Positions 1-9,694 of a stretch of DNA of 64,000 nucleotides are shown here, one piece after another. Where the stretch lies: contig JBFHDK010000002.1 in assembly GCA_041584755.1 (NCBI GenBank), positions 13,509-77,508 on the forward strand, written 5' to 3'. The number at the start of each line of letters is the position of its first letter. Position 1 is the first letter of the stretch. A model generated the notes under the pieces. The model was not told the DNA's origin. It was given only the letters and a program-made list of their open reading frames with translations, and searched no databases. The DNA comes from HB2-32-21 sp003448675 (lineage in GTDB: Bacteria > Pseudomonadota > Gammaproteobacteria > Pseudomonadales > Porticoccaceae). Position numbers and translations under genes: made by a program.

Positions 1-185
1 TGGCTCGGCAGGGACCATTTGGCGCCAGAAAATTTTTCCCTGACGATGAAGTCCAATATCAGCACACCCCCAGCGCCCACCAACAGGACCAACAGGATAA
101 GCCACCGGGCGAGGCGCCGAAGCCGACCCGGCCGGGCACGTCGGCGCTGGTTTTTTTTCGTCTTAGGCTTCTTTTTACTCGGCAA
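1..185 (-). CDS. mrcB: Penicillin-binding protein 1B, N-terminal part (partial)
   Basis: Only the first 61 codons are inside the window; the gene runs off the left edge. The peptide begins with a basic cytoplasmic tail rich in Lys and Arg, then one membrane anchor (about residues 28-46, WLILLVLLVGAGGVLIL), then FIVREKFSGAKWSLPS. This matches the start of class A PBP1B, a bifunctional peptidoglycan glycosyltransferase/transpeptidase. The start is TTG at 185, because an in-frame TAG lies five codons upstream and GGAG sits six bases before the TTG. It is divergent from the PfkB kinase. The catalytic domains are outside the window, so the assignment rests on the N-terminus alone. Confidence 0.75.
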   Translation of the reverse strand, partial: MPSKKKPKTKKNQRRRARPGRLRRLARWLILLVLLVGAGGVLILDFIVREKFSGAKWSLPS

Positions 186-320
186 TACCCGCTCCTATAC
201 GCAAAAGTCTCCCGGCACTCACCACCCTTGCCGGAGCCACCGAATCATAGCAAGTCAACCGGGTGTTTACTCTGTCGGAGTGGCGGCGATAATGGACGCT
301 TTTAGGAGATCAGCTGACAT

Positions 321-1334
321 ATGACCGACAAGCAGTACCACGTTTACGGCATCGGCGCGGCCCTGGTGGATACCGAGATCGAAGTCCAGGATCATGAACT
401 AAGCGCCTTTGGCATTGAAAAGGGGCTCATGACCCTGGTTGATGAAGCCAGACAGGAAACGCTCATGGAGCACCTGGAGGACCATCTTATTGTCGCCCGA
501 CGCACCAGTGGCGGATCGGCCGCGAACAGTATAATCGCGGTCAGCTGCTTTGGCGGTGACTGCTATTATTCGTGCAAGGTTGCCGACGACGATAACGGCC
601 ACTTCTACCTTGCCGACCTGAGCGCAGCCGGCGTTCACCACCCCGGTAACGGTGCGCTATCCGAAGGCACCACCGGCAAATGCCTGGTGCTAATCACCCC
701 CGATGCCGAGCGCACTATGAACACCTATCTCGGCATCAGCGAAACCATTGGCGTCGCCAACCTGGATCTGGCAGCGGTCGCCGCTTCTCACTATCTGTAT
801 ATCGAAGGCTACCTGGTAACGTCCGACAGCGGCAAGGAAGCCTGCATTGTTGCTCGCGAGCATGCCGAAGCGAACGGCACCAAAACCGCCCTGAGCCTGT
901 CCGACCCCGGCCTCGTTACACATTTCCGGCCCGGACTCCAGGATATGGTCGGCGATGGTGTCGATCTGCTGTTTTGCAACCGCGAGGAAGCTTTGGCCTG
1001 GACCGGCGAACAGGAAATGCAAGCGGTATTAGACGCAATGAAAGCCAGCGCTGGCGCCTTTGCCATTACCCTCGGCGCCCGGGGAGCACTTGTCTTTGAC
1101 GGCAGCAACCTGCATGAGATAGCGCCCACCCCGGTCACTGCGGTGGACACCAATGGCGCCGGCGATATGTTCGCCGGGGCGTTTTTATACGGTATTACTT
1201 CGGGTATGAACTACGCTCAGGCCGGACGACTGGCCAGTATCGCCGCGGCTAATGTGGTCACTCAGTTCGGCCCCCGGTTACACCGGGATCAGCACAAAAC
1301 CGTGCTGGAATCTCTGCAAAATAGCACTCGTTAA
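321..1334 (+). CDS. PfkB-family carbohydrate/adenosine kinase
   Basis: A 337-residue ribokinase-fold kinase. The N-terminal substrate-side motif GGSAANS lies near residue 65. The C-terminal signature DTNGAGD spans residues 276-282 and includes the anion hole and the catalytic Asp282. These are the two PfkB signatures, and the length is normal. Proteins with this start (YGIGAALVDTEIEV) are usually annotated adenosine kinase or sugar kinase in Pseudomonas relatives, but the sequence alone does not fix the substrate. The ATG at 321 has AGGAG upstream. It is probably monocistronic, divergent from mrcB and convergent with the GGDEF/EAL gene. Confidence 0.88.
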   Translation: MTDKQYHVYGIGAALVDTEIEVQDHELSAFGIEKGLMTLVDEARQETLMEHLEDHLIVARRTSGGSAANSIIAVSCFGGDCYYSCKVADDDNGHFYLADLSAAGVHHPGNGALSEGTTGKCLVLITPDAERTMNTYLGISETIGVANLDLAAVAASHYLYIEGYLVTSDSGKEACIVAREHAEANGTKTALSLSDPGLVTHFRPGLQDMVGDGVDLLFCNREEALAWTGEQEMQAVLDAMKASAGAFAITLGARGALVFDGSNLHEIAPTPVTAVDTNGAGDMFAGAFLYGITSGMNYAQAGRLASIAAANVVTQFGPRLHRDQHKTVLESLQNSTR

Positions 1335-1367
1335 GCATAGGGGACCCAGCTAACGACGAAGCACCAA

Positions 1368-3917
1368 TCAGGGGAAAAACTTGTCAAGGGTCTGTGGAAT
1401 GTCGATATAAAAGCCCTGTCCGTAGTCGACGCCAATCTGCTCCAAAATGGCAAGCTGGCTCTGATTCTCGATACTTTCCGCAATCGTGGAAATACCCATG
1501 ATATGAGCCAGATGATTAATCGCGCTAACCATGGAGTAATCGACATCATTAAATTCTATATTGCGGATAAAACTGCCATCGAACTTTAGAAAGTCCACCG
1601 GCAAGTCCTTCAGGTAACCAAAGGACGAGAGACCACTGCCGAAATCATCCAGAGAAAAATAACACCCCCTCGCCTTGACCTGATGTATCAGATCAAGTGC
1701 CCGGTCAAATTCCCGGATCGCCGTGGTTTCGGTGATTTCAAATTGCAGCTGCCGCGGATCTATATTTGAATCATCGATAAGTTGCAGCAAATAATTCTTG
1801 AAACGCTCATCACCTATCGTCGCCCCGGACAGATTCACGGACAGTCGTAAATCCGGCTGATTTCGAAGTGCTTTACCGCCAAGGTCCGCGATCACCCGCT
1901 TCACCACCCAGCGATCAATATCGTCGATTAACCCATACTGCTCCGCTGCGGGGATAAATTCACCGGGTGCTACGAGCTGTCCACCCTCGTCTTGCAAACG
2001 AATCAGCACCTCAAAGTGACTGTATTGCTTCCGATCACCGCCAAGGGCAATAATGGGCTGATAGTAAAGCTGGAAACGATCCTGTTCGATGGCGTCGGAA
2101 ATTTTGGGCACCCAGGTCGCAGCCTTTCGCAACACCGGTCGGTCTTCCTGCTCCTGGCGAAAATGTACGCGGTTCCGGCCAACTTCTTTTGCCGCGGCAC
2201 AGGAAGCCGCCGCCGCCACCAGCACATCGGTTTCCGAACTGGTACTGCTATCGATGATTTCAACGCCGACATTGACGCCAATCTTCAGACGGCGCTCCTC
2301 CCAGGGAAAAGAAAAAGACCGAACCTGCTGCAACATTGTTTCGATCAATTCGTTGACCTCGTCCACCGAGCATTCCTGCAAAAGGACCGCGAACTCATCA
2401 TTACCCACCCGCGCCACCAAATGATCGACTCCCACCACCTCCTGCAACAACTTGCCACACTCCAGCAGAAGCATATCTCCGGCCACGCGCCCACCCGTGT
2501 CATTGACGAGGGAAAAACTGTGCAGGTCAATATAAAGGAGCGCATGGCGCTGATCGCCAAGACGAGCCGACTCGATAGCTTGCGCCAACCGGGCTTCAAG
2601 AAAGCGTCGGTTGGGCAATTGCGTGAGGGGGTCGTGATCCGTTTGCCAGGACAACCGGCTGGACATCCTCGTGGCCGGATCGAGGGTTCTAAACACCAGC
2701 ACACAGCCAGTAATACGATTCTGGCGATCCCGCAGGGGCATTGCCGAACCACTGATTGCGATCGGCGCGCGCTGCTTTACCAGCAACTGCGTATTGTCCG
2801 GAGTTACACAGGTGGAGCCTCTGCGTAGTGCTTCACCGCAGGGATCAATATGGACTCCTCTTTCGTCCTGCATTTGCAGTAAAGACTGGATTGCCTCACC
2901 GTAACCCTGCTCCGATCCCAGGCCAAGCATCTCCAAACCCACCGGGTTTATCTGTTCAACCGCACCCTCGGCATCGGTCAGCACAATGCCGTCGGCGACC
3001 TGACTGAATACCGCGGCCAACAATTCACGCTGGCGCTTCAGGGCCTCCAGGTTACCCGTTTGCGAAGAAATATCCCGGCACCACAGGACAAAATAACCAC
3101 CCCCGCGCAGAGAAGGACAGACGGTAATCTGGTAAGTGTGAGCTCGCCCATCGGCGTTGACAATCTCCATCTGGCTTTCTGGAGCTTGCTTGAGCCTGGT
3201 GGCCACCAAAGCCCGATAATCATCGGATTCGGCAGCATCACTTAAAGCTGGAAACAACAGGCGCAGCGGTGTGCCAATGAGCTGCTCCCGGGAAAACCCA
3301 CTGACCTCCAGCAATTGCTCGTTGACGACTTCTATAAGACCGCTCGCAGTGACTTCAATAAGCGGATGCTCGGAGGATTCAAGCTGGACGACGAAACCTT
3401 CATCTTCACCAGACAGATTATCGTCATGCTTCGGCATTTCGAGACGATCATTCCCAATATTGGTCGGGGAGGTAACTGGTGTGGAAGTGTAGGGTGCCTC
3501 CATAAATTCGAGCAAACAACCCCGACCCTCCCGCCACGACATTGGGGTCAAGGCAAATCGGGACAAAGGTAACAGACGATCACCGCGAGTCATGGCCGCT
3601 TCCAGCTGGTCAAGGCGTCGTGGTTCCCGATCCAGGGTCCAGGTAAGCGCCTCTTGGGATCGCAGCGCTTCGTCAATGCCTCTTGCAAACTCGCCGCCAA
3701 CAATGGCCGGCATCATCGCTTCGAGGGAACGCCCCAGCGCCTCCGCGCCAGTGATACCGGTCCAGTCACCCATCCACGCATTCCAGACCAACACATGCCC
3801 GTTCTGATCTAGAACGACGACACCATCGGTTTGTTTATCCACCATCTCGACGAGGAGCTCGCGCAGCTTTTCGTCATTGAGGACATTCAAATCCAAGTTC
3901 AGCTCAGCCCCGGTCAC
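1368..3917 (-). CDS. PAS-PAS-PAS-GGDEF-EAL cyclic-di-GMP signalling protein
   Basis: 849 residues. The N-terminal half carries PAS-like sensor modules (about residues 20-130, 175-285, 295-410). A GGDEF domain follows, with the active-site loop written GNDEF (residues 505-509), then an EAL domain (about 590-845). The EAL signature reads EVL (636-638), and the metal-binding DDFGSG (Asp757-Asp758) is intact. GGDEF domains make c-di-GMP and EAL domains degrade it. With the conserved EAL metal ligands and a GNDEF loop, phosphodiesterase activity looks secure and cyclase activity less so. There are no membrane segments, so it is likely a cytosolic sensor. The start is GTG with GGAGG upstream. It lies downstream of the DUF2333 gene on the same strand. 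Confidence 0.93.
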   Translation of the reverse strand: MTGAELNLDLNVLNDEKLRELLVEMVDKQTDGVVVLDQNGHVLVWNAWMGDWTGITGAEALGRSLEAMMPAIVGGEFARGIDEALRSQEALTWTLDREPRRLDQLEAAMTRGDRLLPLSRFALTPMSWREGRGCLLEFMEAPYTSTPVTSPTNIGNDRLEMPKHDDNLSGEDEGFVVQLESSEHPLIEVTASGLIEVVNEQLLEVSGFSREQLIGTPLRLLFPALSDAAESDDYRALVATRLKQAPESQMEIVNADGRAHTYQITVCPSLRGGGYFVLWCRDISSQTGNLEALKRQRELLAAVFSQVADGIVLTDAEGAVEQINPVGLEMLGLGSEQGYGEAIQSLLQMQDERGVHIDPCGEALRRGSTCVTPDNTQLLVKQRAPIAISGSAMPLRDRQNRITGCVLVFRTLDPATRMSSRLSWQTDHDPLTQLPNRRFLEARLAQAIESARLGDQRHALLYIDLHSFSLVNDTGGRVAGDMLLLECGKLLQEVVGVDHLVARVGNDEFAVLLQECSVDEVNELIETMLQQVRSFSFPWEERRLKIGVNVGVEIIDSSTSSETDVLVAAAASCAAAKEVGRNRVHFRQEQEDRPVLRKAATWVPKISDAIEQDRFQLYYQPIIALGGDRKQYSHFEVLIRLQDEGGQLVAPGEFIPAAEQYGLIDDIDRWVVKRVIADLGGKALRNQPDLRLSVNLSGATIGDERFKNYLLQLIDDSNIDPRQLQFEITETTAIREFDRALDLIHQVKARGCYFSLDDFGSGLSSFGYLKDLPVDFLKFDGSFIRNIEFNDVDYSMVSAINHLAHIMGISTIAESIENQSQLAILEQIGVDYGQGFYIDIPQTLDKFFP

Positions 3918-4103
3918 ACAATCCTCCGGCTAGATTAACCCAGCACTCGCCCAGGGCCCTAAAGCCATGAGACCAGGGAGTGGCTGATACGACCCGTTTT
4001 GCCTGTGCAACATATTGTTTTGACGATGCTGACATCACCTGTAAATCCTTTACCGGCTTCTCCGCATTGCTAGCGTGTTGTTCACCCATTATCGGGTCCG
4101 GGT

Positions 4104-5153
4104 TTAACCCTGGGACAACAATTCCCGCATATCGATTATCGCCGCATTAGCTCGACTAATGTACGAAACCATGGTCAAGGAATGGTTAGCCAGCAGCCCA
4201 AAACCACTGCCGTTGACAATGATGGGGCTACGCAGAGGTGTTTGAGTTGCTTCGAGCTCTCGAATAATTTGCTGCAAGCTGACGAGGGCGTTTTTCTTTT
4301 CCAGCACCGTGCCGAAATCCGCTTCTATGGCTTTCAGGAAGTGAACCAGAGCCCAGGTGGTGCCCCGCGCTTCATAGAAAACATCATCCAGTTCGTGCCA
4401 GGGGGTCTTGCGATAGCTTTCGGCGGGCGTCGGCGTCGACTGCCGGGCGCCGCTTTCACCAGCCAGATCAATGTTGAGATGGCGCTGACCGACACTGGCG
4501 CCCAGACGCTGAGACAAGCTACCCAGCCGCGCCTCCACCGTGCTCAGCCAGTAGCGCAGGTTATCGGCGCGGGCATAAAACTGGGCATTGTACTGGTCGT
4601 CATCGACCAGTCGGGCAAGATACAGTTGTAAATGCTTGCGCCCTTCCTGGTATTCAGTCTCGGTAGCGGGCAATATCCAGCTTTCATGGTCAAAATTAAA
4701 CCGGGGCTCCGCCAGCGCCAGATCCGGATCTTCCGTGGATTGGGACTGGGAGCGGGCAAAGGATTCCCGCAGCGCCTTGGCCAGATCCCGCACCTGAATA
4801 ATCACGCCATATTCCCAATTAGGAATATTATCCAGCACCACACCCGGAGGCAGGACGTCGTTACTCAGATAGCCACCGGGCTTCTCCAGCAGGGTATCCA
4901 CTACCGCGATCAAAGCGCCTACCGTCGCCTCACCGGCTAGCGGCTCGGCCCCAATCTCAACAGGGTTGATGTCTGGCTCCCGACTCCAGTAGAAACCCAG
5001 GATCAGACAAATCAGCAACAACAGTAACAATACCCGGGTAGCCCAGGTAAAACCCACTGAGCGCTCCGCACCACCGGCAGTTCGCCTGCCGCGCCTGCCG
5101 CGCCTGCCACTACCCAGCTCGGCTATCCGGGCTTTCCAGTCTTGTCTAGTCAT
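4104..5153 (-). CDS. DUF2333 family inner-membrane protein
   Basis: 349 residues. A basic N-terminus contains tandem RGRRGRR-like repeats. A single membrane anchor follows (about residues 37-54, VLLLLLLICLILGFYW), then a large extracytoplasmic part. The sequence around LPPGVVLDNIPNWEYGVIIQVRD and RADNLRYWLSTVEARLGSLSQRL is typical of the DUF2333 family of Pseudomonas and relatives, whose function is unknown. It is divergent from dsbD, and the 160-bp region between them should hold both promoters. The c-di-GMP gene lies 186 bp downstream on the same strand, but the gap is long for tight coupling. Confidence 0.85.
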   Translation of the reverse strand: MTRQDWKARIAELGSGRRGRRGRRTAGGAERSVGFTWATRVLLLLLLICLILGFYWSREPDINPVEIGAEPLAGEATVGALIAVVDTLLEKPGGYLSNDVLPPGVVLDNIPNWEYGVIIQVRDLAKALRESFARSQSQSTEDPDLALAEPRFNFDHESWILPATETEYQEGRKHLQLYLARLVDDDQYNAQFYARADNLRYWLSTVEARLGSLSQRLGASVGQRHLNIDLAGESGARQSTPTPAESYRKTPWHELDDVFYEARGTTWALVHFLKAIEADFGTVLEKKNALVSLQQIIRELEATQTPLRSPIIVNGSGFGLLANHSLTMVSYISRANAAIIDMRELLSQG

Positions 5154-5316
5154 TCGATGCCTCTGCCGCTATTTAACTGTTATTTGGTTAACCCGCAAGC
5201 AACGCGTACCTCTGTATATCAAACACTTAGCTTCGGCTACTCAAAAGCTTCATAATAGCTGAAAACCTTTGGATAATCTGCGTGTCGAAGCAACAGTTTT
5301 AGAAAGAACTCCCTCT

Positions 5317-7125
5317 ATGTCGAGAAATTACCCGCATTTACGCCACTTTACCGTCGCCTGGGTGGCGCTGCTTGTATGTCTCCCTCTGAGCAGCCTCGCC
5401 ACTGCCGCCGGTAACAGCCTGTCTAACGCCCCCTCGTCACTGAACACCGGCCTGGAAGCGCCCCTTGAATTCCTGCCCGTGGAAGAAGCCTACCGCCTCT
5501 TACCGAGCCTTGAAGGCGAAACACTGATCATCGACTGGATGATCGCCCCCGGGTATTACCTCTACAAACATCGTTTTGCGATCGCCAGTATCGTCGACGC
5601 AACTCAGCCAGCTGGTGAAAACCTTGCCTTGCAATTCGAACCCGGGCAAGTGATCTACGACGACTACTACGAAAAAGACCTCGAAGTTTATTATCAGGAC
5701 ACCCGGGTCAGCGCCGCGTTACCGCAAAGCCCTGCCGACAAAGCCACCACTTATGTAGTCAGCGTCACCTCCCAGGGCTGCGCTGATGCCGGACTGTGTT
5801 ATCCACCGCGTACCGACTACCTTGAAGTCGACCTCACCCAACAACTCGTGACGCCACTTGCCGCGCCGCCCCTGGCCGGCGCTAATAGCGAGCGCCCTGC
5901 TTTTGGATCTGCCACGGTGGGCGGGATACAAAACCCACCCCACAGCCTGGTGGTCATTTTCCTGCTGGCCCTTGCTGGCGGGGTTATTCTTAACCTGATG
6001 CCCTGTGTGTTTCCCGTGCTTTCCATCAAAGTCATGTCAACCACCGCGGCCCATCTGGGTGAGCACAGTAAACATCTGCACAGCCTTGCCTATACTGCGG
6101 GCATTATCCTGTCTTTTCTGGTCATCGCCGCCGCCATGTTGGCACTGAGAGCCAGTGGCGAGGCTATCGGCTGGGGTTTCCAGTTACAGTCGCCGTTATT
6201 TGTGGCGCTCCTGGCCTATCTGATGTTTGCCATCGGCCAGAGCTTTTCCGGCCAGCTGACCATCGGCGGCCGCTGGATGAACATCGGTCAGAACCTGACC
6301 CAGAGCACCCGTGTCAGCGGCTCCTTTATGACTGGCGTGCTGGCCACGGTTGTCGCCAGCCCCTGTACCGCGCCCTTTATGGGCACTGCCTTGGGTATCG
6401 CGCTAACTCAACCCGCCGCTGTCAGTCTCGGTATCTTTGCCGCACTGGGGCTGGACATGGCCCTGCCCTTTCTGATCCTGTCCTGGCTTCCCGGGCTTAT
6501 GGAGAAACTGCCGACGCCGGGCCCCTGGATGAGCACCTTCAGCCAGCTGCTCGCCTTCCCACTGTACGCCACGGTGATCTGGCTGTTGTGGGTTCTGGGC
6601 CGGCAGACCAGTATTGATCATGCCGTACTGGTCAGCCTGGGCATCCTGCTTATCGCGTTCGCCATCTGGCTACACAAACGACCCGCGAAAATCCTGACCC
6701 GCGCACTCGGCATCGCCGCCCTGGCTGGCGCGCTGAGCCTGGCGGCTATTCGTCCCACCGATGGCGCTAACACGGAAACCATCTGGCAACCCTATTCAAC
6801 CGCTCGCCTGATGGAGCTGAGAGAAGCAGGGCAAGCGGTATTTGTTAATCTCACTGCGGACTGGTGTATCACCTGTCTGGCCAATGAAAAAATCGCACTT
6901 AATTCCGATACTTTCCGCGCCGCCCTGCGTGACGGGAATATCACCTACCTAAAGGGTGACTGGACCAACCGTAATCCAGAGATTACCCATCTGCTGAACA
7001 ATCATGGGCGCACCGGTGTCCCTCTCTATCTGTACTATGATGCCGTCGGTAACGCGCCGAAAATCCTGCCTCAGTTGTTAACGGAGACCATCGTTTTAAA
7101 GGCTTTTGGCCAGAACACCCCCTGA
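5317..7125 (+). CDS. dsbD: Thiol:disulfide interchange protein DsbD
   Basis: Inner-membrane reductase that moves electrons from cytoplasmic thioredoxin to periplasmic DsbC/CcmG-type partners. Starting at ATG 5317 gives 602 residues with a clean signal peptide (about 1-32, VAWVALLVCLPLSSLATAA); an earlier TTG at 5269 would bury it. The three redox modules are visible: the periplasmic alpha domain with Cys155 and Cys161; the membrane beta domain with Cys230 (MPCVFPV) and Cys350 (SPCTAPF); and a C-terminal thioredoxin-like gamma domain with WCITC (Cys517, Cys520). About eight membrane segments lie between residues 210 and 470. It is upstream of aroQ-accBC, in the order known from Pseudomonas. 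Confidence 0.95.
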   Translation: MSRNYPHLRHFTVAWVALLVCLPLSSLATAAGNSLSNAPSSLNTGLEAPLEFLPVEEAYRLLPSLEGETLIIDWMIAPGYYLYKHRFAIASIVDATQPAGENLALQFEPGQVIYDDYYEKDLEVYYQDTRVSAALPQSPADKATTYVVSVTSQGCADAGLCYPPRTDYLEVDLTQQLVTPLAAPPLAGANSERPAFGSATVGGIQNPPHSLVVIFLLALAGGVILNLMPCVFPVLSIKVMSTTAAHLGEHSKHLHSLAYTAGIILSFLVIAAAMLALRASGEAIGWGFQLQSPLFVALLAYLMFAIGQSFSGQLTIGGRWMNIGQNLTQSTRVSGSFMTGVLATVVASPCTAPFMGTALGIALTQPAAVSLGIFAALGLDMALPFLILSWLPGLMEKLPTPGPWMSTFSQLLAFPLYATVIWLLWVLGRQTSIDHAVLVSLGILLIAFAIWLHKRPAKILTRALGIAALAGALSLAAIRPTDGANTETIWQPYSTARLMELREAGQAVFVNLTADWCITCLANEKIALNSDTFRAALRDGNITYLKGDWTNRNPEITHLLNNHGRTGVPLYLYYDAVGNAPKILPQLLTETIVLKAFGQNTP

Positions 7126-7307
7126 ACCACGCCCTCGCGAATGGGCGCGACACAGGGCAGACGAACAGACCTACCACGCAAAACAAAGCCAGCCAACTGC
7201 ACCGAAAACCGTCATATCATCGGCAAAAATCCCGAAAACTGGACAAAACCCGCATCCTGATGCACACTGCTCGCCATTCCCCGAGAGCAACTCAAAAAAG
7301 AGGTGAA

Positions 7308-7748
7308 ATGGCGACCATTCTGGTGCTACACGGACCCAACCTGAACCTGCTGGGCACCCGTGAACCGGCCGTTTACGGTTCCGCCACGCTTGAAGACATC
7401 AACCGCCGCCTGACCGAGCGCTGTATTGAAGCGGGCCACCATCTGCTGGCCCTGCAAAGCAACGCCGAATACGAGCTGATCGAGCGCATCCACGACGCTA
7501 GCAAGGAGGGGGTTAATTTCATTCTATTCAACCCGGCCGCCTTCACCCATACCAGTGTCGCGTTGCGCGATGCCCTGCTGGCAGTCTCAATCCCGTTTAT
7601 TGAAGTGCACCTGTCCAATGTCCATGGTCGCGAGGACTTCCGCCAGCATTCCTATTTCGCCGACATCGCCCAGGGCACAATCAGTGGCTTCGGGGCACAA
7701 AGCTACATACTGGCGCTGGAGGCGGCGCTGGAACATGTAGCCCAATAA
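7308..7748 (+). CDS. aroQ: 3-dehydroquinate dehydratase, type II
   Basis: 146 residues. It dehydrates 3-dehydroquinate to 3-dehydroshikimate in the shikimate pathway and acts as a cytosolic dodecamer. Family motifs are present: LHGPNLNLLGTREP at the N-terminus with the active-site Tyr shortly after (AVYGS), FNPAAFTHTSVALRDAL, and EVHLSNVHGREDFR. The ATG at 7308 (AGAGGTGAA just upstream) gives the usual length; the longer in-frame opening from 7260 lacks support. It lies 39 bp before accB, so it is probably cotranscribed with accBC, as in Pseudomonas. Confidence 0.96.
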   Translation: MATILVLHGPNLNLLGTREPAVYGSATLEDINRRLTERCIEAGHHLLALQSNAEYELIERIHDASKEGVNFILFNPAAFTHTSVALRDALLAVSIPFIEVHLSNVHGREDFRQHSYFADIAQGTISGFGAQSYILALEAALEHVAQ

Positions 7749-7787
7749 CTCCACCAAGCAACCCTTTCCCGGTAAGGAAAACTTTCA

Positions 7788-8243
7788 ATGGATATACGCA
7801 AAGTCAAAAAGCTGATCGAATTACTGGAAGAGTCCGATATCGCCGAACTTGAAATCAAGGAAGGCGAGGAATCCGTGCGCATTACCCGCAATAAGGCTGG
7901 CGCCGCCATCGGGACCCCGGTAGTCGCGGCGGCTCCGGTTGCGGCGCCCGCACCCACTCAGACTGCAGACCCGGTTGCCGAAACCTCGGCTGCCCCTACG
8001 GCGATTGACGGTCATGTGATCAGCTCTCCCATGGTCGGCACGTTTTACCGGGCGCCGGCGCCCGGGGCGCCCCCCTTTGTTGAAGTGGGTCAATCAGTCA
8101 AGCCCGGCGATGTCCTGTGTATCGTAGAGGCCATGAAAATGATGAATCAGATCGAAGCGGACAAGGCAGGTACTGTCAGTGCAATTCTGGTTGAAGACGG
8201 CGAAGCTATCGAGTTCGACCAGGCGCTGATCACCATTGCCTAA
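7788..8243 (+). CDS. accB: Biotin carboxyl carrier protein of acetyl-CoA carboxylase
   Basis: 151 residues. The N-terminal dimerisation segment (MDIRKVKKLIELLEESDI) is followed by a flexible Ala/Pro/Thr-rich linker (about 38-72) and a C-terminal biotinyl domain with EAMKMMNQIEAD; Lys117 is the biotinylation site. It carries carboxybiotin between AccC and the carboxyltransferase in the first step of fatty-acid synthesis. It lies between aroQ (39 bp) and accC (51 bp). Confidence 0.97.
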   Translation: MDIRKVKKLIELLEESDIAELEIKEGEESVRITRNKAGAAIGTPVVAAAPVAAPAPTQTADPVAETSAAPTAIDGHVISSPMVGTFYRAPAPGAPPFVEVGQSVKPGDVLCIVEAMKMMNQIEADKAGTVSAILVEDGEAIEFDQALITIA

Positions 8244-8294
8244 GTGATCCCATACACCGATCACCTCCCCAATGCTTAAGGAAGCCTACCGGCC

Positions 8295-9635
8295 ATGCTG
8301 GAAAAAGTCTTAATCGCCAACCGCGGCGAGATTGCCCTTCGTATTCTCCGCGCCTGCCGGGAGTTGGGCATTAAAACCGTCGCCGTCCATTCCAAGGTGG
8401 ACGCCGACTTAAAACATGTGCGCCTGGCTGACGAAACTGTCTGCATCGGCCCCAACTCGCCCACCGAAAGCTACCTGAATATTCCGGCCATCATCAGTGC
8501 GATGGAAGTTACCGACTCCGTCGCCGTGCACCCCGGCTACGGCTTTCTCGCCGAAAATGCCGACTTCGCCGAGCAGGTGGAACGCTGTGGCTTTACCTTC
8601 ATTGGCCCCAGCGCAGACGTAATTCGCACCATGGGTGACAAAGTCGCGGCCATCGCCGCCATGCGCAAGGCCGGCGTACCCACCGTACCCGGCTCAAACG
8701 GCGCCCTGGACGACGACAACGAACGCAGCCTTGCTATCGCCAGGGACATTGGCTACCCAGTGATTATCAAGGCTGCAGCCGGTGGTGGCGGCCGCGGCAT
8801 GCGGGTAGTGCACACCGAAGCGCATTTAATTAACGCCATCTCCATGACTAAACTGGAAGCAAAAACCGCTTTCGGTGATGACACTATCTACATGGAGAAA
8901 TTTCTCGAAACACCGCGCCATGTCGAGGTGCAGGTGTTGGCCGACACCCATGGCAATGCCATCCACCTGGGTGACCGGGACTGCTCCCTGCAACGCCGCC
9001 ACCAGAAAGTTCTCGAGGAAGCGCCGGCCCCGGACATCGACCCTGAAGCGCGACAGGCGGTATTCGATGCCTGCGTTGCCGCCTGCAAGGAGCTAGGCTA
9101 CGTGGGTGCGGGCACCTTCGAATTCCTCTACGAAAATGGCAATTACTACTTTATTGAAATGAATACCCGGGTACAGGTGGAACACCCGGTCTCGGAAATG
9201 ATTACCGGCGTAGACATCGTCAAGGAACAACTGCTGATTGCCAGCGGTGAACCCATGAGCTTCAGCCAGGATCAGATTGTCTTTCGCGGCCATGCCTTCG
9301 AATGCCGCATCAACGCCGAAGATTCGGTAACGTTCATGCCCAGCCCCGGCAAAGTCACCACGTTCCACCCCCCCGGCGGCAATGGTGTGCGTGTCGACTC
9401 ACACCTCTACTGCGGCTACGTAATACCGCCTAACTACGACTCCCTGATCGCCAAAATCATCACCTATGGCAAGGATCGGGAAGCGGCCCTGGCGCGTATG
9501 AAAACCGCGCTGGACGAACTTTTTATTCTTGGCATCAAAACCAATACCGACCTGCAACGGGACCTGGTCTCCGATGCGGAGTTCAAACAGGGCGGGGTTA
9601 ACATCCACTACCTGGAGAAGAAACTGGGCCTCTGA
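8295..9635 (+). CDS. accC: Biotin carboxylase subunit of acetyl-CoA carboxylase
   Basis: 446 residues, standard length. It catalyses ATP-dependent carboxylation of biotin on AccB. An ATP-grasp enzyme: N-terminal pre-ATP fold (EKVLIANRGEIALRILRA), glycine-rich ATP lid (KAAAGGGGRGMRVV, about 159-172), and the catalytic segment EMNTRVQVEHPVSEMITG (about 287-304). The biotin carboxylase C-terminal domain is complete, ending in YLEKKLGL. It follows accB by 51 bp and precedes prmA by 59 bp on the same strand. Confidence 0.97.
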   Translation: MLEKVLIANRGEIALRILRACRELGIKTVAVHSKVDADLKHVRLADETVCIGPNSPTESYLNIPAIISAMEVTDSVAVHPGYGFLAENADFAEQVERCGFTFIGPSADVIRTMGDKVAAIAAMRKAGVPTVPGSNGALDDDNERSLAIARDIGYPVIIKAAAGGGGRGMRVVHTEAHLINAISMTKLEAKTAFGDDTIYMEKFLETPRHVEVQVLADTHGNAIHLGDRDCSLQRRHQKVLEEAPAPDIDPEARQAVFDACVAACKELGYVGAGTFEFLYENGNYYFIEMNTRVQVEHPVSEMITGVDIVKEQLLIASGEPMSFSQDQIVFRGHAFECRINAEDSVTFMPSPGKVTTFHPPGGNGVRVDSHLYCGYVIPPNYDSLIAKIITYGKDREAALARMKTALDELFILGIKTNTDLQRDLVSDAEFKQGGVNIHYLEKKLGL

Positions 9636-9694
9636 GCGTACACCAACCCCAGGGAACGGAATTTCGTGCAATTTGGCAGGGACCGCGGCGCGAT

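Noticed and set aside
3904..4089. 61-codon open frame between the DUF2333 and GGDEF/EAL genes
   Set aside because: No ribosome site before its ATG, it overlaps the start of the GGDEF gene, which has its own strong GGAGG, and the peptide resembles nothing known.
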